This document shows positions 1-8,305 of a stretch of DNA of 64,000 nt, piece after piece. Position 1 is the stretch's first letter. Each line of letters begins with the position of its first letter. Made by a program: the position numbers and the translations under genes. The stretch covers positions 38,246 to 102,245 of the forward strand of contig DJGX01000012.1 in the NCBI GenBank assembly GCA_002432865.1. The letters run 5' to 3'. A model generated the notes under the pieces. That model saw only the letters and a list, made by a program, of their open reading frames with translations. It had not been told where the DNA came from and made no database searches. The DNA is from Cloacimonetes bacterium UBA5835 (GTDB lineage: Bacteria; Cloacimonadota; Cloacimonadia; Cloacimonadales; Cloacimonadaceae).

Positions 1-1
1 C

Positions 2-991
2 CATGTAACAATTCCGCAGGTTCATGGTATGTTCGGAGGTGATTATACTCGCAAAAAAAACTTGGTTGAGTATGGTTTCCGTTTACCTTCTGCATTTGAT
101 AATCGCCCGTTACGTTTTGAAGAATTTGAAAATTATATGCGTAATGTCATTTTTGTTTCTGCCACTCCTGCAAATTATGAGTTGGAATTAACTCAAGGCG
201 AAATTGTTGAACAAGTTATCCGTCCCACTGGTTTACTCGATCCAGAAATTGAAATTAAACCTGTAAAGCACCAGGTTGATGATCTTATTGGCCAAATTAA
301 ACAACGCACAGTTAAAAACCAAAAAGTTCTGGTGATGGCTCTCACTAAAAGAATGAGTGAAGACCTTAGTACCTATCTTATTAATGCTGGTATCAAAGCA
401 AGATATATGCACAGCGATATCGACAGCATCGAACGCGCTAAAATTATTAGAGATTTTCGCTTAGGAGTGTTCGATGTTATTGTTGGAGTTAATCTTCTAA
501 GAGAAGGTTTAGATTTACCCGAAGTCTCGTTAGTAGCTATTTTAGATGCTGATAAAACTGGATTTTTGCGTTCAACTCGCTCCTTGATTCAGATTTCGGG
601 TCGAGCTGCTCGTAATGTTGATGGCAAAGTAATTTTCTATGCTGACGAAATTACAGACGCTATAAAACAAACTATAACCGAAACTAATAGACGCCGGGTA
701 AAACAGCTTGCCTATAATAAAGCCCATAATATAACCCCACAAACAATTTATAAGACAATTGAACAAATTATGCAATCGACAGCTATTGCTGAAGGATATG
801 ATAAGATATCAAAACCAATTACCGATGAAAAACCTTCAGAAAAGGATTTTTTGGAATATTTAGATCTCGATAATAAAGAAAAGATTATTGAACTGCTGAC
901 TAAAGAAATGAATAAGGCTGCTGCCAATCTCGAATTTGAACATGCTGCTGAACTCAGAGATAGAATCTGGGAACTTCAACAGAATCTATAA
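2..991 (+). CDS. uvrB: Excinuclease ABC subunit B (UvrB), 5'-truncated by window edge
   Basis: UvrB is the helicase-like subunit that verifies damage and hands it to UvrC in nucleotide excision repair. Only the C-terminal ~329 residues are here. The frame is open back to base 2 and reads HVTIPQVHGMFGGDY, so the ATG at 29 is internal, not the start. Visible signatures are the helicase C-terminal motifs (VNLLREGLDLPEVSLVAI and the arginine-bearing QISGRAARN) and a C-terminal UVR domain that contacts UvrC, with FEHAAELRDRI near the end. The length and order of these parts are normal. The stop is TAA at 989-991, about 30 bases from the end of a convergent small gene. Confidence 0.97.
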   Translation, partial: HVTIPQVHGMFGGDYTRKKNLVEYGFRLPSAFDNRPLRFEEFENYMRNVIFVSATPANYELELTQGEIVEQVIRPTGLLDPEIEIKPVKHQVDDLIGQIKQRTVKNQKVLVMALTKRMSEDLSTYLINAGIKARYMHSDIDSIERAKIIRDFRLGVFDVIVGVNLLREGLDLPEVSLVAILDADKTGFLRSTRSLIQISGRAARNVDGKVIFYADEITDAIKQTITETNRRRVKQLAYNKAHNITPQTIYKTIEQIMQSTAIAEGYDKISKPITDEKPSEKDFLEYLDLDNKEKIIELLTKEMNKAAANLEFEHAAELRDRIWELQQNL

Positions 992-1024
992 TGCATCATA
1001 TTATTGATTAAAAAAAAGCCCTAA

Positions 1025-1399
1025 TCAGCAATCGCCATCATAAGCAACTGTGGAAAGTGTATCTGTAACTACCAGCAAATTTGGATTCCAAAGAGGATCA
1101 GTCACCGTAACCATCTGATCATTTCCAGGACCGGGTATGGGAGAAAGCCAATACAATAATTGATTTAGATTATTTCTGCGATATTTTTTGGCAGAAATCC
1201 ACTGTCCGCTTTGAGACATTAAATTCATTCCATCATAAGGATTATGCAAATTTGAGAGAGATCCAATATTATAAACATTAAGTGAAAGTAAACCGGCATT
1301 ATGGGTTTCATAATTTACACTTTTTGCATCTGAAGGTTTGGTTTGACCAAACAAAAGGACAACGGCAAGAAGTAGGATCAAGATTATATAGTGCTTCAT
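1025..1399 (-). CDS. Small exported protein, possibly the truncated N-terminus of a large FCB-group secreted protein
   Basis: About 124 residues. The start at 1399 is set by a strong ribosome binding site (AGGAGG, 1405-1410, 5 bases upstream); an upstream in-frame ATG at 1423 lacks one. An N-terminal hydrophobic signal (KHYIILILLLAVVLLFGQ) predicts export. The mature part has NAGLLSLNVYNIGSLSN followed by SGQWISAKKY. From memory, this resembles the opening repeat (N-G-x-L-x-L-x-V-x-N-x-G then G-x-W-I-G-A) of very large secreted proteins in Ignavibacteria and relatives. Here it ends abruptly at STVAYDGDC, where the longer proteins usually continue into an aspartate-rich D-G-D stretch. It may be a decayed or shortened copy. 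It follows the lipoprotein gene directly (stop at 1410), so the two are probably co-transcribed. Function unknown. Confidence 0.7.
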   Translation of the reverse strand: MKHYIILILLLAVVLLFGQTKPSDAKSVNYETHNAGLLSLNVYNIGSLSNLHNPYDGMNLMSQSGQWISAKKYRRNNLNQLLYWLSPIPGPGNDQMVTVTDPLWNPNLLVVTDTLSTVAYDGDC

Positions 1400-1409
1400 T
1401 TTATCCTCC

Positions 1410-1727
1410 TTATAAAGGTTCATTATTGATCATATTGCTAAATAAATTCTGTAAAGCGATTGCTGTTTCCGTTTGATTCATATAGGACACCGGAAGTTCA
1501 CCTTGATAAGTTATTAACTTATAAGTAAAAAAGTCGTTATCCTCGGTATTGGTAATTACGATGTTTTGTTGGTAAAGATATTCACCCCCGGCAAGAGGAG
1601 TTTTATCTTCTTGGATGCTGAGAGGATCAAAACTTTCAGATAAGGGACCTAACAAACTTTCTTCTTGGCAGGCACCCAAAAAAAACAATGAAATCTCGAT
1701 TATTAATAATCTTCCATACTTAGCCAT
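1410..1727 (-). CDS. Small putative lipoprotein of unknown function
   Basis: About 105 residues. I place the start at the ATG at 1727, preceded by AAGGAA with good spacing, rather than the in-frame ATG at 1748, which would put AAGGAA inside the gene. The N-terminus (LLIIEISLFFLGACQEES) has a hydrophobic run ending in a lipobox-like F-L-G-A-C, so the mature protein is probably lipid-anchored at that cysteine with acidic/polar residues after it. The rest shows no recognisable domain. It lies immediately upstream of another small exported protein whose ribosome binding site overlaps this gene's stop codon, suggesting translational coupling. Conserved function is not known to me. Confidence 0.72.
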   Translation of the reverse strand: MAKYGRLLIIEISLFFLGACQEESLLGPLSESFDPLSIQEDKTPLAGGEYLYQQNIVITNTEDNDFFTYKLITYQGELPVSYMNQTETAIALQNLFSNMINNEPL

Positions 1728-2119
1728 AATAATTCCTTTTATACTCAATATTCTGCATTTGTTATGATCTACAAAAAGCAGATAAGATGTATACTATGTG
1801 TTCTAATTACAAAAGAAAGTCGCTGATACAAATGCTGAGGCAACTTTCCAGTATAAGTATGCGTAGATTTTTCCTATATTTTTTTCCAAACTCGCCAGCA
1901 AATTAATCTATTTAAACTATAAATAACAATGGTATTTATGTGAATACAAATATTAAAATTTTAAGCACCTTTTTTACCCACTTCTAATAATTACTTCGTA
2001 TATATCACTTTTTAAAAACTCGTATACAGCCTATATAATTCCCATATGATTCCCATATCAGATAAGGGAATCATACGGGATGCTTATTGACTGTATATAA
2101 GCTTCCAGTAAGGAGACTG
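1728..2119. other. Intergenic region holding one palindromic repeat, otherwise no gene seen
   Basis: This roughly 390-base AT-rich stretch separates the small lipoprotein (both read leftward) from the gltX side. The only structure I can support is the inverted repeat at 2038-2081. No open frame with a ribosome binding site was found except the short frame at 2120-2251, listed separately. Confidence 0.5.
2038..2081. repeat. Palindromic intergenic repeat, copy A
   Basis: Left arm ATTCCCATATGATTCCC (2038-2054) pairs with right arm GGGAATCATACGGGAT (2066-2081), 14 of 16 positions matching, around an 11-base centre. The same word set (TTCCCATAT, CATTCCC, GGGAAT) and the same right flank (TTATTGA, then a CTRTATATA-like run) recur at 62253-62325, so this is one of at least two copies of a family. 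It could act as a bidirectional terminator or be a mobile miniature palindrome. Confidence 0.6.
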
Positions 2120-2251
2120 CTATCTTATATAATTCCTTAGATTTAGTTGATTAGAAAATATGGTGATGGGCTGCTGAATTTCGATTCCGCAATTTAGGGA
2201 AAGAGTACATTTAGATAACTCCATTATTTTTGGCAAAAACAAATCTGCCAA
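2120..2251 (-). CDS. Possible 43-residue small protein downstream of gltX
   Basis: The frame starts with TTG at 2251, preceded by an ideal GGAGG (2260-2264) with 8-base spacing, and runs 43 codons to TAG at 2120-2122. It begins 29 bases after the gltX stop on the same strand, so it would be read from the gltX message. The predicted sequence starts MADLFLPKIMELSK and ends NQLNLRNYIR. It has no signal peptide, membrane span or domain I recognise. The strong ribosome binding site is the main support. The TTG start, short length and lack of a family argue for caution; it could be the tail of a decayed gene. Confidence 0.3.
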   Translation of the reverse strand: MADLFLPKIMELSKCTLSLNCGIEIQQPITIFSNQLNLRNYIR

Positions 2252-2280
2252 CTTATTATCCTCCAACACATTATTTGAAT

Positions 2281-3714
2281 TTAACTCGGCAGATATTGCT
2301 GCAGGCGTTTAATTGATTCTTCCTTTCCTAAAATGATAAAAGTGGAAGGTAGCTCAGGCCCATGCTGTTGATGAATTAAAGCCAAACGTAAAGGAGTGTA
2401 GAATTTTTTACCTTTAATACCCAGTTCAGCAATTCCAGAATTAACTAAATTCTGAATAGATTCCGTATCCCAAGCAGATAAAATTGGTAAATTAGTTGCA
2501 AACCAAGCAAGAACTTTTTGAGCTTCCGGAGCTAATAGTGTTTTTATATCGTCATTCTTTAACTCCTCAGGTTGATAAAACATTTTACAGTAATCCACAA
2601 TTTCATTTAGTAAAGTGCATCTTTCGCGAGCTACAGCAATAGCAAGTTGGTATTTATTTTCATCGCTAAGATCATATCCCTTCTCTAAAAAAAGGTGTTT
2701 ACAACGCATAGCAATATCTTCAACAGGCAGTGAATGTAAATATTGTCCGTTCATCCAATCCAGCTTGGTTAAATCAAATATGGCTCCCGCTTTATTTACT
2801 CTTTCTAATGAAAAGGCATTGCAAAGTTCATCCAGAGTGAAAAGTTCGCGGTCATCGGAAGGATGCCAACCCAGTAAAGCAACAAAATTGATTAGTGCCT
2901 CTTTCAGATAACCTTTTGCTAAATAGCTATCTACAGATACATCATTCATCCTTTTGCTCAATTTTGTACGGTCAGCATTAAGAATAAGAGGAAGATGCAC
3001 CCATTTAGGAGTTTCCCAACCCAAACATTCATACAAATAAATATGTTTCGGAGTGCTGGAAAGCCATTCTTCTCCCCTGATAATATGAGAAATTTGCATT
3101 AAGTGATCATCTACCACAGCTGCCAGATGATAAGTTGGGAACCCGTCACTTTTTAGTAAAACCTGATCGTCGGACTGGTTGGAATCCATTTCCACTTCAC
3201 CCCGAATCAGATCATTGAATTGAAATTTGCGGTTATCAGGCATTTTTAACCGGATAACATACTTTTCTCCTGCGGCTATTTTTTGTTCTATTTCGGATTT
3301 AGTTAAAGATAAACAGCGGCGGTCATATTTTACAAATTCACCTTTTGATTGTTGTTCTTCGCGCATTTTAGTTAAGGTCTCCGGGGAACAAAAACAGGGA
3401 TAGGCAAAACCGGAATCTAATAAATACTGTGCATGTTCTTTATATAAAGATAAGCGTTCGGATTGAATATAGGGGGCAAATTTGCTCTCTCTTCCAGGTC
3501 CTTCATCGTAATCCAACCCTAAGGCATTTAAAGTGTTAATCAAGTTTTCAATTGCTCCCGGAACTTGTCTGCTTTTATCTGTATCTTCTATTCTTAAAAT
3601 AAAGGTACCTTTTTCTTTTCGGGCAAAAAGGTAATTGTAAAGGGCAGTTCTCAATCCACCAATATGTAAATAACCGGTTGGACTTGGTGCAAAACGGACA
3701 CGGATTTCATTCAT
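2281..3714 (-). CDS. gltX: Glutamate--tRNA ligase
   Basis: Class I aminoacyl-tRNA synthetase that charges tRNA-Glu (in many bacteria lacking GlnRS also tRNA-Gln; not decidable here). The 477-residue length is typical. The HIGH-type signature is in RFAPSPTGYLHIGGLRTALY at residues 7-26 and the KMSKS-type loop is KLSKRMND near residue 253. The C-terminal anticodon-binding half is present to the end. It is the last full gene of a minus-strand operon (maf, amidohydrolase, unknown protein, gltX), 19 bases after the preceding gene. Confidence 0.97.
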   Translation of the reverse strand: MNEIRVRFAPSPTGYLHIGGLRTALYNYLFARKEKGTFILRIEDTDKSRQVPGAIENLINTLNALGLDYDEGPGRESKFAPYIQSERLSLYKEHAQYLLDSGFAYPCFCSPETLTKMREEQQSKGEFVKYDRRCLSLTKSEIEQKIAAGEKYVIRLKMPDNRKFQFNDLIRGEVEMDSNQSDDQVLLKSDGFPTYHLAAVVDDHLMQISHIIRGEEWLSSTPKHIYLYECLGWETPKWVHLPLILNADRTKLSKRMNDVSVDSYLAKGYLKEALINFVALLGWHPSDDRELFTLDELCNAFSLERVNKAGAIFDLTKLDWMNGQYLHSLPVEDIAMRCKHLFLEKGYDLSDENKYQLAIAVARERCTLLNEIVDYCKMFYQPEELKNDDIKTLLAPEAQKVLAWFATNLPILSAWDTESIQNLVNSGIAELGIKGKKFYTPLRLALIHQQHGPELPSTFIILGKEESIKRLQQYLPS

Positions 3715-3733
3715 TCTATTATATCTCCAGGTA

Positions 3734-4315
3734 TTATTTCACTAATTTATCGATATTATCATAAAAATTGTATTTAAGGACTCTATATTTGGGATTGTAG
3801 AGTGTTTTATAGATCTGGGAATGTCTGGGAATTGCTTTACTTTCAGCAATTAAATCTACTTCTTTCCATTCAGCAAGATCAAAATCTATCAGTTCTTTTA
3901 TCTGTGGTACAGTAGCATTCCAAATATCAGTAATATTGAGGTTATGGTTGTTATCGTACACTGATTGTTTCATAAGATCTGCCAATATATAGCTTTTACG
4001 GTATATTTCAACAATTGCCTGTTCTTTTTTTAGCTCTTTTTCCGGCATCAGAAGGTCTAAACTTACACGAAAAAATCCTTTTCCGTTACCGATATCCTGT
4101 TTTATAGGTAAATATGGTTCAGAATGTAGCAGCATTTCTGTTATAATATAATTTGCTGCTTCGTCAATATTGTTAATTAGATGTCCCGGTCCCATATATG
4201 CCTGAAAAACAAGTTTATAGAGGTCAATCAGTTGCAATTCAGGATGAAAAAGTAATTCCTGCTTAATAACCTGTTTGATATCAACTTTAATTAAATCATT
4301 ATCAGATAGCTGCAT
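3734..4315 (-). CDS. Conserved protein of unknown function
   Basis: 193 residues, soluble, no signal peptide or membrane span. Notable segments are LYKLVFQAYMGPGHLI (residues ~32-47), GKGFFRVSLDLL (~79-90) and a basic, aromatic-rich C-terminus. The GPGH and FFRV patterns look like conserved family motifs that could form a ligand or metal site, but I do not recognise a named family. Its start overlaps the end of the upstream amidohydrolase gene by 14 bases and gltX follows 19 bases later, so it is translationally tied to both. That is the only clue to its role. Confidence 0.8.
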   Translation of the reverse strand: MQLSDNDLIKVDIKQVIKQELLFHPELQLIDLYKLVFQAYMGPGHLINNIDEAANYIITEMLLHSEPYLPIKQDIGNGKGFFRVSLDLLMPEKELKKEQAIVEIYRKSYILADLMKQSVYDNNHNLNITDIWNATVPQIKELIDFDLAEWKEVDLIAESKAIPRHSQIYKTLYNPKYRVLKYNFYDNIDKLVK

Positions 4316-5765
4316 ATTTTATTTCCCCGTCGCGGATAAGATAGTAAAGCTCTGTTGTTTCATTTTCTATTGGGTGTGAATAGATAGATAAATCTGCCTT
4401 ATATCCAATCTTGATTTTCCCATAAGTATCTTCTTCACTATTTAACCAGGCAGCGTTTTTAGTATAAATATCAATTGCTTGCGCAGTAGATAAACGCTCT
4501 AAGGGATTGTGATGATTGATTGCTGCCCTAAGTGAATGTGCTGCATTTAAAGATGTTATATACCAATCTGAACCACCGGTAATAGTAATGCCGGATTTTA
4601 ATAAAGTAGCAAAACGGTTCATTATTCTACTACGCTTTATCCCTATTTTTTTAGCGTAAAAACCATTTTCACCTCCCCATAAATAATCAAAATTTGGTTG
4701 CATAACAGGAACAGCTCCAGAAGTAGCAATTTCTTCGATTAAGTTATCGGGAGTTATTTCACAGTGGATAAGCTGATGTCTTAAATCTGCTGTGCTAGCT
4801 AGTGATTTGTAAACATTATTAATTTGGCGAATTGCTCGATCACCAATACAATGTATAGCTACCTGGAGCCGGTGTTGACTTGCTTCTGTAATAAATTTTT
4901 GCCAGAATTCATCGCTTTGATAAAGAACTCCCCAAGAATTACTATTTAAATATGGTTCTGATATAGCTGCAGTTTCAGAACCGATTGAACCATCAGCTAA
5001 TATACAACCTCCGATTCTATTAGCTCCAGCCTCCAAAGCTGCTTTGATATTAAAAGATTGAGGATATAGAATAAATCGTAGGGGGAATTTATTTAAATTA
5101 TCTCTGATGAGCTCGTAGTGATTAATACTATTTTCTGCATCACCAATCATAGTATGTAGAGAAGTAAAACCTGCCTGTAAACCAATATTTGCTGCTGCCC
5201 GATAAGCATTTAAAATTGCTTCATCATTTAAGCGTTTATGAAAAAAATGGACAGCATAATCATTTTCCCCTCCTCGCAAAATCTCTTCTTTAGTTTTCAA
5301 ACCTGTAACCATATTTCTTGCATAAGAATTGAGCATACAGGAATGACCATCTATCCTTCTTAAAATTAAGGGTTTGTCGGGAACAGCACTATTTAGTTCT
5401 GTTAGAGTGGGAAACCGCCTTTCTTTTAATAATGTCTCATCCATTTGCCAAGCAAAAATGAACTCGTCCTTTGTCTTTTTGGAATTTGCTGCCGAAAGCA
5501 GAGCCAGGATGTCTTCTATATTTTTAGCAGTAGACAAATCCACTCCCAGAGAATATAATCCTCCTTCAAAACTGTGCGTGTGCGTATCAATAAAGCCAGG
5601 ATAGGCATAAGAACCATTTAAATCTTTCATAGAGATGTTTTTATATTGTTCTGGAACAGGATAAGGCAATATCTCTGAAATACTTGTATTATGAACAAGT
5701 AGCGATTTCGGTTCTTCAGTAAATTTACCCTTTATCCAGAGATAGAGGTTGGCTAATATGTTCAT
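4302..5765 (-). CDS. Amidohydrolase family protein (YtcJ-like, metal-dependent)
   Basis: 487 residues with the layout of the amidohydrolase_3/YtcJ group of cytosolic metal-dependent hydrolases, which cleave amide or ester bonds in cyclic or N-acyl compounds. Metal-site motifs are GFIDTHTHSFEGG (residues ~57-69, the H-x-H pair), IHCIGDRAI (~307-315) and the late catalytic aspartate in ITGGSDWYI. DTYGKIKIGYKADLSIY near the end is the usual C-terminal beta-sandwich signature. The substrate cannot be assigned. Its ATG overlaps the maf stop codon (ATGA) and its end overlaps the next gene by 14 bases. Confidence 0.88.
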   Translation of the reverse strand: MNILANLYLWIKGKFTEEPKSLLVHNTSISEILPYPVPEQYKNISMKDLNGSYAYPGFIDTHTHSFEGGLYSLGVDLSTAKNIEDILALLSAANSKKTKDEFIFAWQMDETLLKERRFPTLTELNSAVPDKPLILRRIDGHSCMLNSYARNMVTGLKTKEEILRGGENDYAVHFFHKRLNDEAILNAYRAAANIGLQAGFTSLHTMIGDAENSINHYELIRDNLNKFPLRFILYPQSFNIKAALEAGANRIGGCILADGSIGSETAAISEPYLNSNSWGVLYQSDEFWQKFITEASQHRLQVAIHCIGDRAIRQINNVYKSLASTADLRHQLIHCEITPDNLIEEIATSGAVPVMQPNFDYLWGGENGFYAKKIGIKRSRIMNRFATLLKSGITITGGSDWYITSLNAAHSLRAAINHHNPLERLSTAQAIDIYTKNAAWLNSEEDTYGKIKIGYKADLSIYSHPIENETTELYYLIRDGEIKYAAI

Positions 5766-6355
5766 TTCTCTTCCTTTTCTAATATGGCATTCAGCATTTC
5801 ATAGAATTTACGAACTGGAAAACCCATAACATTATAATAACATCCATCAACTGCTGTGATAAATTGTGCTCCATAACCCTGAATTCCATAAGCTCCTGCT
5901 TTATCCATAGGTTCTCCTGTTTCTATATACGATTTAATTTCTAACTCAGTCAATTCGGCAAAATGCACTAAGGTCTGCTCATAGTTTATGTTCGCTATCT
6001 CATTATAGAAAATACAGATACCGGTATAAACGCTGTGAGTGTTTCCTGAAAGTAATCTCAAATATCTGCTTGCTTCTTTTTGGTTTAAGGGCTTGCCTAA
6101 GATGTGATTATCTATGGCTACTAAAGTATCTGCAGCTATAACTACTGCATCTTTATCCACTTTATTTTTAACAATTTCTGCTTTCCGCAAAGCATTTTGC
6201 ATAGCTTGAACTTGCGGTTCTTCTCCATTAATCGGTTCTGCAATCTCTGCAGGAATAATATAAGCATTTATTCCCAATAAAGCAAAAAGTTCTTTTCTGC
6301 GCGGAGAAGCAGAAGCAAGGATAACTTTTTTATTGTGTAATAACTCATGTATCAT
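5762..6355 (-). CDS. maf: Maf family nucleotide pyrophosphatase
   Basis: 197 residues, normal for Maf. These enzymes hydrolyse dTTP/UTP or modified nucleoside triphosphates to the monophosphate, as house-cleaning and in septum control. Key motifs are ILASASPRRKELFALLGI at residues 12-29 (the phosphate-binding S-x-S-P-R-R), the catalytic aspartate in VIAADTLVAID, and GAYGIQGYGAQFI. It is first gene of the maf-amidohydrolase-unknown-gltX operon and overlaps the next start by four bases. Confidence 0.95.
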   Translation of the reverse strand: MIHELLHNKKVILASASPRRKELFALLGINAYIIPAEIAEPINGEEPQVQAMQNALRKAEIVKNKVDKDAVVIAADTLVAIDNHILGKPLNQKEASRYLRLLSGNTHSVYTGICIFYNEIANINYEQTLVHFAELTELEIKSYIETGEPMDKAGAYGIQGYGAQFITAVDGCYYNVMGFPVRKFYEMLNAILEKEEK

Positions 6356-6376
6356 AATTTTAAACCTTTGTTACAT

Positions 6377-6402
6377 AGAATATAAAGGCTGGTTTAAGTC
6401 AA
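6377..6402 (-). promoter_or_regulatory. Possible promoter for the maf operon
   Basis: On the minus strand TTGACT (6402-6397) is followed 12-14 bases later by TATATTCT (6384-6377), about 47 bases before the maf start. The spacing is shorter than the classical 17, so the exact -10 is uncertain. It lies back-to-back with the serC promoter candidate. Confidence 0.35.
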
Positions 6403-6429
6403 TAATTTTCTCTATTTGTAAAAAATAAC

Positions 6430-6435
6430 TTGCCT
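6430..6435 (+). promoter_or_regulatory. Possible -35 element for serC
   Basis: TTGCCT preceded by C, 67 bases upstream of the serC ATG. It matches the CTTG(A/C/T)C word found at a similar distance before hydF, rlpA, ino1, the 54318 aminotransferase and the oxidoreductase operon. The -10 is not clear. Confidence 0.3.
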
Positions 6436-6496
6436 TAAAGTAAGGTATTAGAAAAACTTGTCCATAGAAAGAAAAAAAATATCCTGGAGGATACAA

Positions 6497-7582
6497 ATGG
6501 AACGAGTACATAACTTTAATGCAGGTCCTGCCGTCTTACCTGAAGAAGTTCTTAGAGAGGCACAGTCAGACCTTTTCAATTACAAAGGGATGGGGCTTTC
6601 CGTTATGGAAATGAGCCATCGCAGTAAAGAGTATGAAGCAATTATTAACGAAGCACGAAATGCCGCAAAGAGGATTTACGGTCTTGGTGATGATTGGGAT
6701 GTCCTTTTTCTGCATGGAGGAGCCAGTTTACAATTCTTGATGGTTCCCTTAAACTTCATTCCGGAAGGGAAAGTGGCCAATTATATTCATACTGGTGTAT
6801 GGAGTAAGAAAGCAATGGCAGAAGTAAAAAAACTGAATAAACCTTTGCATATTGCTGCAAGTTCCGAAGATAAAAGTTTTAGCTACATTCCAAAAAACTA
6901 TCAGCTATCAGATAACCCTGCTTACTTGCATATTACAACTAATAATACTATTTACGGTACAGAGTGGAAAACAGATCCCGATGTTCCTGAAGGTATTCCT
7001 TTGATTGCTGATATGAGCTCAAACTTTATGAGCAAACCGATTGATATTAATAAATACAGCTTAATATATGCCGGTGCTCAGAAAAATGTTGGTCCTGCAG
7101 GTTGTGCTGTTGTTTTGGTTAAAAAAGATTTTCTAGCTACAGCTGCCGCTAATCTTCCTTCGATGCTGGATTATCAAATACATGCTAAAAATGGAAGTAT
7201 GTATAATACTCCTCCTTGTTTCACAATTTATATGGTTGGTCTCGTGATGAAATGGATTGAAAACTATGGTGGATTAGCCATGATCGAGCAGAATAACAAG
7301 GCAAAGGCAAAATACATTTACGATGCTATTGATGCTTCAAACGGTTTTTATAGAGGAACTGTGATTCCTGAATATCGTTCTTTAATGAATATCACCTTCC
7401 GCCTTCCCAATGAAGAACTGGAAGCTCTCTTTATCAGTGAAGCGAAGAAAAATGGAATGATAGGCCTGAAAGGTCATCGTGATGTAGGTGGATGCCGTGC
7501 TTCCTGTTATAACGCTCTTCCGCTGAACGCAGCTTACGATTTAGCTGAATTTATGAAGAACTTCCAAAAACAGAATGGGTAA
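6497..7582 (+). CDS. serC: Phosphoserine aminotransferase
   Basis: PLP enzyme converting 3-phosphohydroxypyruvate and glutamate to phosphoserine, the second step of serine synthesis. It may also serve pyridoxal phosphate synthesis. The start is the ATG at 6497, with CTGGAGG six bases upstream and the classical VHNFNAGPAVLPEEV N-terminus; the in-frame ATG at 6458 is too early. The PLP lysine sits in LIYAGAQKNVGPAG and the C-terminus has the substrate-binding GLKGHRDVGGCRASCYNA. 361 residues, full length. It stands alone between its own promoter region and a strong hairpin. Confidence 0.97.
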   Translation: MERVHNFNAGPAVLPEEVLREAQSDLFNYKGMGLSVMEMSHRSKEYEAIINEARNAAKRIYGLGDDWDVLFLHGGASLQFLMVPLNFIPEGKVANYIHTGVWSKKAMAEVKKLNKPLHIAASSEDKSFSYIPKNYQLSDNPAYLHITTNNTIYGTEWKTDPDVPEGIPLIADMSSNFMSKPIDINKYSLIYAGAQKNVGPAGCAVVLVKKDFLATAAANLPSMLDYQIHAKNGSMYNTPPCFTIYMVGLVMKWIENYGGLAMIEQNNKAKAKYIYDAIDASNGFYRGTVIPEYRSLMNITFRLPNEELEALFISEAKKNGMIGLKGHRDVGGCRASCYNALPLNAAYDLAEFMKNFQKQNG

Positions 7583-7604
7583 TTATTAACTATAATAGTA
7601 ATGC

Positions 7605-7640
7605 TACTGCTGTAGTACCTTAACCGGTACTACAGCAGTA
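7605..7640 (+). terminator. Perfect 15-bp hairpin after serC
   Basis: TACTGCTGTAGTACC (7605-7619) and its exact reverse complement (7626-7640) flank a six-base loop, 22 bases after the serC stop. There is no clear U tract on either strand, so it may be a weak terminator, an mRNA-stabilising hairpin or an operator for the ExbB operon that starts 38 bases later. Confidence 0.6.
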
Positions 7641-7678
7641 AAAGTAATATAAAAGCAAAAACGCATGCGTGAGGTTTA

Positions 7679-8305
7679 ATGTCAATTTTAGATTTAATCG
7701 TAAAAGGCGGATTCCTGATGTATGTACTTACGGTTATCTCCGTAATCAGCATTGGAATTATTATCGAAAAATACCGTCAATTCAGAAAAGTAAGAATTGC
7801 TAATAATAAACTGATAGAATCATTGAAATCCCAGGATAAATTGGAAAACATCCGGGCACTAATTAATCTACATCAGAATGAATGTCCAATGGGAATAATG
7901 CTCTATAAACTGTTTAATAGTCCCAGTGATGATCTGGATTTAATTAATCAGAGTATGGAAGCTACAGCAAATTTAGAACTGCATAAATTGGAAAGAGGTT
8001 TGGGCTGGCTTTCTACTTTTGCCGCTATTGCTCCCTTGATAGGTTTTTTGGGAACAGTTTTAGGAATGGTGAATGTATTTATGAAAATCCAAGCAGCGAA
8101 TCAAAGTGGAGTAGATATTTCTATGCTTGCAGGAGGAATCTGGGTTGCTCTGTTAACTACCGTAGGAGGATTGATTGTAGGTATTTTTACCATCATTTTT
8201 TACAACGACCTAGTCCAAAAACTTGAAAACATAGTAAAAGATATGCAGGATAATGCAATTGAACATATCATTAAATACAAGAAAATAATGCAAGGAAAAC
8301 TATGA
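7679..8305 (+). CDS. exbB: ExbB/TolQ/MotA-type proton channel protein
   Basis: Inner-membrane proton-channel subunit that powers TonB- or TolA-type energy transfer to the outer membrane. 208 residues with three membrane segments: residues ~9-29, and two in the C-terminal half (~115-137 and ~148-172). The segment containing WLSTFAAIAPLIGFLGTVLG is the family signature. GTGAGG lies just before the ATG. It overlaps exbD by four bases (ATGA), and exbB-exbD-TonB-like form the standard trio at the head of a six-gene operon. Confidence 0.93.
   Translation: MSILDLIVKGGFLMYVLTVISVISIGIIIEKYRQFRKVRIANNKLIESLKSQDKLENIRALINLHQNECPMGIMLYKLFNSPSDDLDLINQSMEATANLELHKLERGLGWLSTFAAIAPLIGFLGTVLGMVNVFMKIQAANQSGVDISMLAGGIWVALLTTVGGLIVGIFTIIFYNDLVQKLENIVKDMQDNAIEHIIKYKKIMQGKL

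Noticed and set aside
29..31. ATG at 29 as the uvrB start
   Set aside because: The frame is open upstream to base 2 and encodes conserved UvrB residues, so the gene is cut by the window edge.
6458..6496. Upstream in-frame ATG for serC at 6458
   Set aside because: No ribosome binding site, and the extra residues are not in the family; GGAGG precedes the ATG at 6497.
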